From: Simmondsia chinensis
Lineage: Eukaryota; Streptophyta; Magnoliopsida; Caryophyllales; Simmondsiaceae
Reading direction: 5' to 3'
DNA: 64,000 nt
Assembly (NCBI GenBank): GCA_018398585.1
Contig: JAGTTD010000008.1
Coordinates: 24,203,172 to 24,267,171, forward strand
Positions 54,890-64,000 of the stretch are shown one piece after another. The position numbers and the translations under genes were made by a program. The notes beneath the pieces were generated by a model. It saw only the letters and a list, made by a program, of their open reading frames with translations. It was not told the DNA's origin and made no database searches. Numbering within the stretch: position 1 is the stretch's first letter; the number at the start of each line of letters is the position of its first letter.

Positions 54890-57800
54890 TTTTTTTTTTG
54901 AACATCTCTCTCTCTCTCTCTAGCTCTCTGGCTTTTGCAATGTTCCCTGACACCCCCCCCCCCCCCCCCCCCCCCCCCACTGACCCCATCCCCATCATCA
55001 GCAACCTCGCTGACCCACCCCACCGGGACACCTCCACCGCCAGCGACGCCACCTAGACGGCGAAGACCCACCGCCGGTCACCGCGCCACACCAAACCCAC
55101 CCATGCACACCACCTGCCATCGAACACCCCCACCACCATTTACACCACCTCCAACATCGAACCACAACCCCAACCCCAACCCCACCACCACCTCGCCTCA
55201 CCCACGCAAATCTCGAACACCACCGCCATCTTGCCTTACCCACGCACCACCACCACGCCCACCCACAACCACCTAGCCATCACCACCCCCCGGACTAGAC
55301 ACCTGCACAGGCACCGGCACCACCATAACGCTACCCACACCCCACCCCAGCCCAACCCAGCCCACCGCACCCCACCACACCCCATCACCACCACCACACC
55401 ACACCTAACCAGCCACACCACCACCTCCAGCCCCTCATCACCACCATCACCACCGCCAACACTCCAAAGCCAGCAGCCCGCAACCGACAATCAAGAGCAG
55501 GCCTAGGTAAGTATTAGCCGAGTCAGAGTATCAACAACGCACCAGCCCCAGGTTTGATCTATCCTTTATTACAGTAGGGCAGTGTTTTAATTTACCATTG
55601 TTGATTTTTCACTTGGTTCACTTGGTTCTTTCTCCTTTCATTATTTTGAGTTGTGTTATCTTATTGACTGTGGCGGTAATCTCGTGCGTATATGCTATAT
55701 TAAGCTTCTTGTCTATGTTGATCACGTACCCGCGTTAGTCACAGCTAGTTGATGAACGTGGCCAGCTATGGAACTCAGACACTGAGGCAATCTTCAAAGG
55801 GGTTGGGGAGGGGGAGGGCGAGACAAAAGGGGACAGGAAACTTGAGACTAGGGACACTAAATGTCGGGACACTAACGAAGAAGAGTTTCGAGGTGGCCCA
55901 AATGATGATAAAGAGAAACATCAACATCCTTTGTCTGCAAGAGACTAAATGGGTTGGCACGAAAGCCAGGGATGTGCTGGGGCATAAGCTTTGGTATGCG
56001 GGCAAGGTCAGAGGTAGGAATGGAGTTGGGATCATTGTGGAAAACAGCCTCAAGGATAAAGTAATCGGAGTATCAAGAGCTGGTAATAGGATCATAAGTA
56101 TCAAGATGGTCCTAGATGGAAAAGTATTAAACGTAATCAGTGCCTACGCATCTCAAACTGGACTAACTGAGCATGAGAAGGCAACATTCTGGAAGGACTT
56201 AGACACAATGATGCAAGGTACACCTCAAACCGAACAAGTGGTGATTGGCGGGGATTTCAATGGGCATGTTGGCGCGACGAAGGACGGTTATGCTTCTTAC
56301 CACAGAGGATTCGGTTTTGGAACCAGGAATGCAGAGGGCAAAGCCCTACTAGACTACACGGCTACATACGACCTAACGGTGGCTAACACCTTCTTCAGAA
56401 AAAGTGAGCAACACATCATCACGTACCAAAGCGGTGGGACAAGAACACAGATTGACTACATACTATTAAGGAAAAGGGTGCAAAGAGACTGCAGGGATTG
56501 CAAGGCTACCCCAAGAGAAGACCTGTCTACACAACATAGGGTGCTGTGGGCAAATATAAAGGCCAAGAAGAGGGCCAAAAGAATCTGCAAACCCGTGCAG
56601 ACGTATACCTATTGGAGGGAGTTGAAGGGGGAAAAGTATAAGATATACACGGAAAGAGTGGAGGTCGAGCTCGGGGAGGACTTCAAGGGAGGTACAAACC
56701 AGATGTGGAACCAACTGGCCCAAAAGATGAGAGGACTAGCACAGAAAGTTCTCGGCACATCAAGGGGAAGGGTACCAAGCAACAGAGAGTCCTAGTGGTG
56801 GTGTGAGGAGGTCCAAGAGAAGATTAAGGCGAAACGAGTTTGTTTCAAGAAGTGAGATCATAGCAGAGATGAGGATAAGTGACAGCGGTATCTTCAAGCC
56901 AGGAGAGAAGCGAAGCGAGCAGTCAGAGAAGCACAATCAAGAGCTTATGAGGATTTCTCAAATGGATGGAGACCAAGGAGGGTGCGAGGGACTTATATAG
57001 AATCGCCAAAGCTAGGGAAAGGAAGACTAGGGACTTGGATCGAGTACAACGCATAAGACGGGAAGATGGATAGGTACTCGTGGACAGGCATCTAATTAAG
57101 TCTAGGTGGAAAACGTACTTCCACGAGCTGTTCAACAAACAAGGAGGGACAGAGATATCCTTAGGTGACCTTCAAACATCTGAGAAGCATCAAAACCACT
57201 GTGATTGTAGGCAAATTAGCCTCAAGGAAGTCAAGGAAGCCCTGAAATCTATGGGAAGGGGTAAAGCAGTTGGCCCAAATGGCATACCCATAGAAGTATG
57301 GAAATGCCTTGGACAGAAGGGCGTCAGATGGCTGATTAAACTATTTAACCAAATCCTTCTGGGGGACAAGATGCCTGAGGAATGGAGGAAGAGCACATTG
57401 ATTCCGATATATAAGAACAAAGGCGACATTCAGAGTTGCGCCAACTATCGGGGTATCAAACTAATGTGCCACACTCTGAAGTTGTGGGAACGGGTCATAG
57501 AGAGGAGGTTAAGGCAACAGACAGAGGTGTCCGAGAACCAATTCGGATTTATGCCCGGGAGATCAACAATAGAAGCCATCCACATCCTAAGGCGGCCGAT
57601 AGAGCAATACAGGGAGAGACAAAAGGACCTTCATATGGTTTTCATTGATTTAGAGACGGCATATGATAGAGTGCCAAGGGAGGTCCTTTGCAGAGTTTTG
57701 GACAGGAAAGGCATCCCCGTGCCATGCATCCGAGCCATTAGAGACATGTATGAGGAGGCACAGACTATGGTGCGTACAGTGGATGGGGAGACAGACGCTT

Positions 57801-59106
57801 TCCTGATAACAGTAGGGGTACACCAAGGGTCTGCTTTGAGCCCCTATCTGTTCATTCTGGTTATGGACGAGCTCACTAGGCACATCTGGGGATGTGTACC
57901 TCGGTGCATGCTTTTTGCAGATGACATAGTACTGGTAGGGGTGTCACGGGAAGAGATAAGTGAGAAGCTGGAACTGTGGAGAGGGGTACTAGAGTCGAAG
58001 GGTTTACGACTAAGCAGAGCCAAAACCAAGCACATAGAACTCAAGTTCGATCCCTCTACCACGCCTAGCCGGGAAGACGTCTAGATTGGATCTGAGGCCA
58101 TATCGAAGAAGGAGAGATTCAGGTACTTGGGGTCCATGATACTGCACAACGGCGAAGTGGACGAGGATGTCAACAACCGGATTAAAGTGGGATGGCATAA
58201 GTGGAGGATGGCCTCCGCGGTACATTGTGATAGAAAGTTCCCCTTGAAGCTAAAGGGAAGATATTATAAGATGGTTGTGAGGCCAGCCGTGATGTATGGA
58301 GCGGAGTGCAGGGCGACGAAACAACAACACACACAGAAGATGAAGGTGGCGGAGATGCGATTGCTGAGGTGGATGTGCGGAGACACAAGGAAGGATAGGA
58401 TTAGAAACGACATCATAAGAGGCAAATTGGGCGTAGCCACCATTGAAGATAAATTTAGGGGGCAACGTCTGTGGTGGTTCGGACATGTTAGAAGGAGACC
58501 GGGCAACGCTCCAGTAAGGAGATGCGAACAGCCCCTTACTACACTAGGCAGAAGAGGTAGAGGCGGGCCAAAGAAGAGATGGCTTGAGGCGATCCGACAA
58601 GACCTCACCCACCTAAACCTTCGGAAGGAGAGGGCCTTAGATAGGGCCTAATGCAGGGCTAACATAGAGGTAATAGATGCTCCGGTTGGAGTATGGTAGT
58701 CCAGCTTACTAGGGCTAGGCCTTGACTTCCTCTTGGCGCACGTAGGTTGTGTATTAGCTATCAAGAGCTGATATTTGCTACTTGCCTGCTTATCTTTATC
58801 TCTATTCTCTATTCTCTATTCTCTATCCCTATCTCTATCCTTACATTTTTCTTATCTGTTGATTTGTGCCTGTTGTGGCTTGCTTTGAGTTTGTGTTTTG
58901 CTCGTCGCGTGTTTTTCCTACTCATGCTTGATGCTGTCCCGCTGCCAGGTCTTTTGCTCTATGCTGCGGACCAGATTTTCAGGTTGGAGGTCCTTGGAAA
59001 CAGCCTCTCTTCAGGGTAGCCCCTTGAAGGGGGAAGGCTGTGTACATCTACCCCCCAGACCCTGCTTATGCGGGAGCCCTTGGTGGCATTGGGTTTGTTG
59101 TTGTTA
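54890..59106 (+). mobile_element. Full-length RTE-clade LINE, copy 2
   Basis: Flanked by a 15-bp target duplication TTAGRAATCATTTTT with one mismatch (54875-54889 and 59107-59121). Layout as copy 1: leader starting near TTTTGCAATGTTCCCTGACA with a C-run of about 26, a long CCACCA/CCCCAA-rich stretch (54950-55500), the coding region, a CTCTATT microsatellite near 58800, and a 3' tail of the Au-SINE type ending in TTGTTGTTATT. Confidence 0.92.
55749..58660 (+). pseudogene. RTE copy 2 endonuclease-reverse transcriptase
   Basis: Frame 1 (to about 56795) is an endonuclease with all motifs: [46 protein letters not shown]. Stop TAG replaces TGG (Trp) after VPSNRES, two further stops replace TGG and CGA, and a frameshift follows near 56955. 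TAG replaces CAG near 57071. From 57080 the RT is open: [73 protein letters not shown] near 58081 is shared with copy 1. The C-terminal part 58127-58651 follows. The protein would nick the target and copy RTE RNA; this copy cannot. Confidence 0.92.
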
Positions 59107-59121
59107 TTAGGAATCATTTTT

Positions 59122-59558
59122 CCTTTTTTTTGTGTTTTTTATTTCAAATTTTTCTTAGTTTTGAGTGAAAATGTGAACAAAAACTCAAATTAAGAAAAAG
59201 AATCTTTTAAAGAATTTTTTATATTTTTCAAAAAAGAAAACTACAAAAAAATAAAAAATAAAAATTTAACATAGCTTGGTATAAAATCTATGTATGGAAA
59301 TATTAAAACAACTATTTCAATTATTTTGACGATGAGATTACGTTAGATATTTCTAATAATATCCATTCAGTAAACTAATTTATAAATATAAAATGTTTTT
59401 AATAAGTCGTGTATTTATTACTAATAAAAGATCATGTTAGGTCAAATTATATACTAATATGACGTTTTGGATTATGATATTATCATAAAATGCATAATCT
59501 TTGCGGCATTAAGCCAAGTATCCAAAATGCATTGGCAAGCTTTGCCAAACTAATAATA
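59122..59558. other. AT-rich spacer between RTE copy 2 and gypsy D
   Basis: T- and A-rich, no recognised element or gene. Confidence 0.45.
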
Positions 59559-59899
59559 TGTTAAGATCTAGATTGAATCTTGATCTTAACTTAAAGGGAA
59601 AAGAGTAAGGGATGAGGAAGAATTGAAAGTAGATAAGGAAATAGAAAGATTAAGATGAGAAAAGAAGTTTATCTCAAGGAGATAGGTAAATTTCATTGAA
59701 TACCTCAAAATTACATAAGATCACTCTATTTAAAGGTAAATTGAAACAAGCCATCAAAATCCCTTGCTTAAACTAGACTCCCGCCAAAAATACTACCGGA
59801 AGCCAAGCCTAGCTTACTTTGGCGCCTAAATTGCTTAATTCAAACCCGGCTAAGACTTAAGTGTTTTATTACATCAAAATATCAAAGGAAAACGTAACA
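59559..59899 (-). repeat. Gypsy D 3' LTR
   Basis: Starts TGTTAAGATCTAG and ends CGTAACA, a TGTTA...TAACA pair. On the minus strand a purine tract (GTAAGGGGAGGGGAT) lies directly upstream of it, the polypurine tract for plus-strand priming. A TATA-like TTTAAATAG lies inside. The 5' LTR is outside the window. Confidence 0.85.
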
Positions 59900-59914
59900 A
59901 TCCCCTCCCCTTAC
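59900..59914 (-). other. Gypsy D polypurine tract
   Basis: The minus strand reads TAAGGGGAGGGGATT immediately before the LTR start, in the standard position. Confidence 0.8.
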
Positions 59915-59927
59915 AACATTCTTGTCC

Positions 59928-61290
59928 TCAAGAATGAAAAGAAGGAAATTGACTCAACAAAAACTTCTTTTCTTCCCAAGTAGAGAATGCTTCATCTAAG
60001 TTGCTCCAAGTAACTCGCAGCTGCTGAATTCTGCTACCAGTTGCTGCTGTTGATCCGTCTTCGAATATTGCAGCAGGTTGTAACTTCATAAGTCCATTGG
60101 TGCCTACATCTGGAGGTGTTAATGAAGATTTGTGACCAGTCTGGACCTGTCTTTTCAGAAGGGAAACATGAAAAACTAGGTGTATGTAGGAATCGGTTGG
60201 CAGTTCCAATTTGTAAGCAACCTTGCCAATTCTTTCCAACACCTTGTAAGGACCAAAAAATCTGGCACATAGCTTGACATTTTTCCTTACTGCTGCTGTG
60301 GATTGTCTATAGGGCTGCAATTTCAGATATACCATGTCTCCTACCTCAAAGTTTCGATCAATTCTCTTCTTATCAGCATACCACTTCATCCGGGACTGTG
60401 ATTCAGTGAGATTGAGCTTCAATTGATGTAAGACATGACCCCTTTGCTGCACCATATCAGCTGCTGCACTCCAATTAGACCCAACCCCTTGTAAACCAAA
60501 AGGAGAAGGAGGATCATACCCATACAATGCCTTGAATGGTGAAATGCCCAAGGAAGTGTGAAAATGAGTATTATACCAATACTCAGCCAAGGAAAGCCAT
60601 CTACCCCACACCTTGGGATGATTAAATACCATGCTCCTGAGGTATTGTTCAATGCATTGATTGACCCTCTTAGTTTGTCCATCGGTTTGAGGGTGGTATG
60701 AAGAACTCATAGCCAAGGTTGTGCCCAAAAGCCCAAACAATTCCTTCCAAAAGCGACTTGTGAAGAGTTTATCCCTATCAGAGACGTGGACTAAGGCAAC
60801 CATGAAGCTTGTAAATGTTGTCCAAGAATACACGAGCTAATTTCTCTACAGTGATAGGCCGAGCCAAAGCAATGAAGTGTCCAGATTTGGTGAACCGATC
60901 CACCACAACCCAAATCACCTCCTTTCCTTCTGACTTAGATAATCCTTCAATAAAATCCATGCTTATGTGCTGCCATATGCCCTCAGGAACAGGAAGGGGC
61001 TGGAGTAATCCTTGGTTTCTATGATCACCAAGCTTGGTTTTTTACAAACCTCACAACCTTGCACCAGATTAGTCACTTCTTTCTTCATTTTCGGCCAGCT
61101 TAAATGAAGCTTCAACCTCTGATAAGTCCCCTCTATGCCAGAGTGACCTCCCCATGAAGAATCGTGAGCTGAATTGATGATCTGGTGCCTGAGATTAGTG
61201 GAGCTACCAATATACAATTTCCCCTGAATTCTGATAATTCCTCGGGTAACAGATGTTCCAGCAACCAGATTGTCGGCTCTACCCATGCTA
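59928..61290 (-). pseudogene. Gypsy D integrase with chromodomain-like end
   Basis: Pieces in order: zinc finger (HDSSWGGHSGIEGTYQRLKL...GCEVCKK), then MDFIEGLSKSEGKE (first Asp), DNIYKLHG, SDRDKLFTSRFWKELFGLLG (second Asp) and YHPQTDGQTKRVNQCIEQYL. In that last motif the catalytic Glu is Lys. The C-terminal domain (FEVGDMVYLKLQPYRQ, KVAYKLELPTDSYIHLVFHV) is open, with a chromodomain-like tail (RVTWSNLDEAFSTWEEKKFL). Two frameshifts, near 60790 and 60960, and the Glu change mean no active integrase. Confidence 0.88.
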
Positions 61291-61391
61291 ACAGCAGCTA
61301 TACATTCCTAAGCAAAGGAATCATTCTCATAGGACTTATATAATTCTTCCATCCAAGCAGGAGAAATCAAGGAAATAGCACCAAGGGAACC

Positions 61392-62864
61392 CTACTCATG
61401 GCCCTCAAACTTGCGTGACAGTGCATCCGCAGCCCAGTTCTCCTTGCCCTTTCTGTACTCTATATCATAGTTCAGCCCCAACATCTTCAACAACCCTTTC
61501 CTCTGTATCCTTGTGACAATCTTTTGCTCCAACAAGTGCTTAAGACTGTGGTGATCAGTCTTAATGATGAAGTGGTGCCCATCTAAGTAATGTCTCCACT
61601 TTTCAACCGCAAGCAATATGGCAAGGTACTCTTTCTCATATGTGGAAAGAGCTTGATGTTTTGCACTCAAAGCTTGACTAAGGAAAGCTATGGGCCTCCC
61701 CCCTTGCGAAAGAACTGCTCCAATCCCACTTCCACTAGCATCTGTCTCCAAAATGAAACTTGAAGAGAAATCTGGCATAGCTAGAACTGGTGCTTGGCAC
61801 ATCGCAGATTTGAGGACATCAAAGGATCTTTGAGCATCGTCCGACCATTTGAAGGAGTCCTTTTTAAGCAAATCTGTTAGGGGCTTAGCTAAGGCACCAT
61901 ATCTCGCTATGAACTTGCGGTAGTAGCCAGTTAACCCCAAAAACCCCCTTAATTGCTTCAATGAGACCGGAACAGCCCACTCTTTCATAGCTTGGACCTT
62001 TGAAGGATCGGTGGCAACTCCATCAGCAGAGATCACATGGCCGAGGTATTCTAGATGTGTTTGGGCAAATGAACACTTGGATAGCTTAGCAAACAATTTA
62101 TGCTTACGCATGAGCAAAAATACCTCTCTCAAATGTTTCAAATGTTCCTCAAAGGTTGCACTGTAAATGAGGATGTCATCGAAGAAGATCAATACAAATT
62201 TCCTAAGAAATTGTTTGAAAGTATCATTCATGAGAGCCTGGAATGTAGCAGGTGCGTTGGTCAAGCCAAATGGCATAACCACAAACTCAAAATGTCCATG
62301 ATGCGTCCGGAAGGCAGTCTTATACACATCAGGCTCACTAACTCTGATCTGATGGTAACCTTGTCCAAGGTCCAGCTTGGAGAAGACTTGAGCCCCATAC
62401 AATTCATCCAACAAGTCATCTATAACTGGTATAGGGAACTTGTCCTTCACAGTCATAGAGTTAAGTTGCCTATAATCAATACACATGCGTGCTGTACCAT
62501 CTTTCTTCTTCACAAGTATGACCGGGGAAGCAAATGGACTATGACTAACTTGTATGAAGTTAGTCTCAAGCAATTCATCTACTTGTTTCTCTATTTCAGT
62601 TCTGTGAGCATGAGGATGTCTATAGGTTCTGATCTTCACAGGCTCTGCCCCCTCCTTGAGAGGAATCTCATGATCGAAACTCCTTTTAGGAGGCAATGAC
62701 TTAGGCACTTCGAAAACATCTTCAAATTCAGCTACCAGGTTCTGCACTTCAAGTTCTGTGATGGCATTTAGTTCTACTGATGCAATGGCAAACAATTGGC
62801 CAACCCATTGATAAGCACACCCTTGAAGACCCTTCTTGAGCTTACTGCCTTTAATGACTTGCAA
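61392..62864 (-). CDS. Gypsy D reverse transcriptase and RNase H, one uninterrupted 490-residue frame
   Basis: The longest clean pol frame in the window. [82 protein letters not shown], and VLIFFDDILIYS with both catalytic Asp. The connection region follows (LGHVISADGVATDPSKVQAM, LRGFLGLTGYYRKFIARYGA). RNase H: ETDASGSGIGAVLSQ, STYEKEYLAILLAVEKWRHY, KTDHHSLKHLLEQK and KGKENWAADALSRK, so the D-E-D-D residues are visible. The start codon given is the first Met; the true protein is a polyprotein with protease upstream. The stop before integrase and the frameshifts downstream limit the element to, at best, a donor of RT activity. Confidence 0.93.
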   Translation of the reverse strand: MQVIKGSKLKKGLQGCAYQWVGQLFAIASVELNAITELEVQNLVAEFEDVFEVPKSLPPKRSFDHEIPLKEGAEPVKIRTYRHPHAHRTEIEKQVDELLETNFIQVSHSPFASPVILVKKKDGTARMCIDYRQLNSMTVKDKFPIPVIDDLLDELYGAQVFSKLDLGQGYHQIRVSEPDVYKTAFRTHHGHFEFVVMPFGLTNAPATFQALMNDTFKQFLRKFVLIFFDDILIYSATFEEHLKHLREVFLLMRKHKLFAKLSKCSFAQTHLEYLGHVISADGVATDPSKVQAMKEWAVPVSLKQLRGFLGLTGYYRKFIARYGALAKPLTDLLKKDSFKWSDDAQRSFDVLKSAMCQAPVLAMPDFSSSFILETDASGSGIGAVLSQGGRPIAFLSQALSAKHQALSTYEKEYLAILLAVEKWRHYLDGHHFIIKTDHHSLKHLLEQKIVTRIQRKGLLKMLGLNYDIEYRKGKENWAADALSRKFEGHE

Positions 62865-63060
62865 ATGAGTTGGTTCAGCAATCCCTTACAGTGTAACTTT
62901 GGATCCTTGAACATCAAATGATACTGAGAGGTTTGCATAATCAAACAATACCGGGCTATAGGATCTCATCCAATCCACCCCAAGCACCATGTCACACCCT
63001 CCCAAAGGAAGGATTCTAAAGTCGTAGCTGAACTTACGGTCTTACATCAGCCAAGAGAAT
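62865..63060 (-). pseudogene. Gypsy D protease-RT linker, broken
   Basis: A stop near 62886 and another near 63043 separate the clean RT frame from protease. The sequence between reads GVDWMRSYSPVLFDYANLSV-like protease C-terminal residues (ASN/LGVDW motif family). Confidence 0.6.
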
Positions 63061-64000
63061 CCTTGGCATTTGTTCTGGGTGGTCACTGTCTTCCCATCAG
63101 CAACTGTAACTGCAAGCGGGTGTGTTTTGATCACCTCATGCCCCACTTTCTTGACCACCTTGGGATCTATGAAACTATCAGTACTCCCACTATCAATGAG
63201 AATGATAATGGATCTCTTACAAGCTATTCCTCTAATCCGGATTGTACTATGAGCCCCATTGCCAGTGAGAGCCTTAACAGAAATCTCAATCGCAGCATCA
63301 TCTAGACTTTGCACACTTTCCTGATCAGACTCAGTATCCTCATCCACAATTTCCACTTCATCAAGGTGTTCATCAGCATTAGTACCTTCCACAGCCATGA
63401 GGAACCTGGGATTGCACCTGTGACCAAACTGATAAGGCTGATTACAACGAAAGCACAACTTCTGCTGCGGTTTGTCCTCTCCCCTATTGGATCTGTTTCT
63501 GCTCGAATTCTGCTGAAATCTAGAGGTACTTCCATGAGATCTAGAAGTCTCACCTGCTGTTATGACCGTGGCCTTATAGAGTTTTGCTTTAGAAAAAGCT
63601 GTGGATAAATCAATTGGATCAACAGCCTTAACTAAGTTATTCAACTTGGGCTTCAATGCACTTATGAAAGCTGACACATAGTAGGATTCAGATGCTTCTA
63701 TTTCAGTCACAATGCTAGCTCGAAGATTCTCAAACCTAGTCATGTACTCTTTGACAGTTGAATCTTGCTTCACTTTGTTAAATTTATCCACAATATCACT
63801 ATCATCCTCATCACTATATCGAACACATAAGGCTTGGAAAATTCATACCAAGTAATGGAAGGTCTACTTCTAATCAAGCTATAAAACCACACTTCATGAT
63901 CACCAAGCAAATACACAGCCGCAATTTGCACTTTTTCTGATTCATCAATTTGATAAAAAAGGAAATAACACTCACACCTTCTCAGCCATGAATGAGGTTG
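63061..64000 (-). pseudogene. Gypsy D gag and protease N-terminal part, running off the window
   Basis: The frame 63042-63791 shows gag (STVKEYMTRFENLRASIVTE, YYVSAFISALKPKLNNLVKA), a zinc-knuckle-like CFRCNQPYQFGHRC, an acidic linker and the protease active site IILIDSGSTDSFID with DSG intact. Past 63791 the gag core continues in another frame (FLFYQIDESEKVQIAAVYLL, HEVWFYSLIRSRPSITWYEF), so one frameshift has occurred. The N-terminus and 5' LTR are beyond base 64000. Confidence 0.85.

Noticed and set aside
62100..62699. 199-codon plus-strand open frame
   Set aside because: Antisense shadow of the clean gypsy D reverse transcriptase.

Overview
The window is nuclear DNA from a flowering plant. 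Evidence for this: a split gene for the chloroplast-type disaggregase ClpB with GT-AG introns, a second split gene, plant LTR retrotransposon lineages (Tat, chromoviruses, Ty1/copia), an RTE-type LINE whose 3' tail resembles the plant Au SINE, L1-type LINE debris, tRNA-derived SINEs and hAT/MITE-like elements. I cannot name the species. Most of the DNA is transposable-element sequence of different ages, often nested. Nearly all long open frames outside the two host genes are TE remnants or composition artefacts.

Layout. 1-1669: most likely a ClpB intron with a faint LTR-like relic. 1670-5132: last four coding exons of ClpB3 (+). 5344-5615: foldback MITE. 6327-12690: decayed Ty3/gypsy element (gypsy A, minus strand) whose 3' LTR carries a small retroposon with a 5S-rRNA-like head and an RTE-like tail, and whose interior holds a 1.1-kb hAT-like element. 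12694-23764: one long Tat-lineage Ty3/gypsy element (minus strand) with two RNase H domains, no visible 3' LTR and an antisense (+) coding relic beyond the integrase. 23765-25027: 3' end of a Ty1/copia element (+).

26480-53599: a host gene (+) for a 166-residue protein in five exons. Total coding length is 501 bases spread over 27 kb. Intron 1 (16.4 kb) holds a MITE, a hAT-like element inside that MITE, a Ty1/copia relic, L1 LINE remnants with an RTE fragment inside, a second foldback element and a full-length RTE LINE with a 19-bp target duplication. Intron 3 holds a complete-length 5S-rRNA-like sequence. Intron 4 (8.8 kb) holds a chromovirus (gypsy C) inserted between the A and B boxes of a tRNA-derived SINE, and a poly(A) retroposon. 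Within gypsy C the reverse-transcriptase segment is present as three 708-bp tandem copies.

53600-59121: the gene's 3' flank, another SINE and a second full-length RTE LINE (+) with about a 15-bp target duplication. 59559-64000: a younger chromovirus (gypsy D, minus strand) with an uninterrupted RT-RNase H frame, running off the window end.

The two host genes encode proteins; everything else looks parasitic or decayed. The points most worth following are the retroposon combining a 5S rRNA piece with an RTE-like tail, the 27-kb small gene, the triplicated RT segment and the antisense coding relic of the Tat element. No bacterial-style system, CRISPR array or operon is present.
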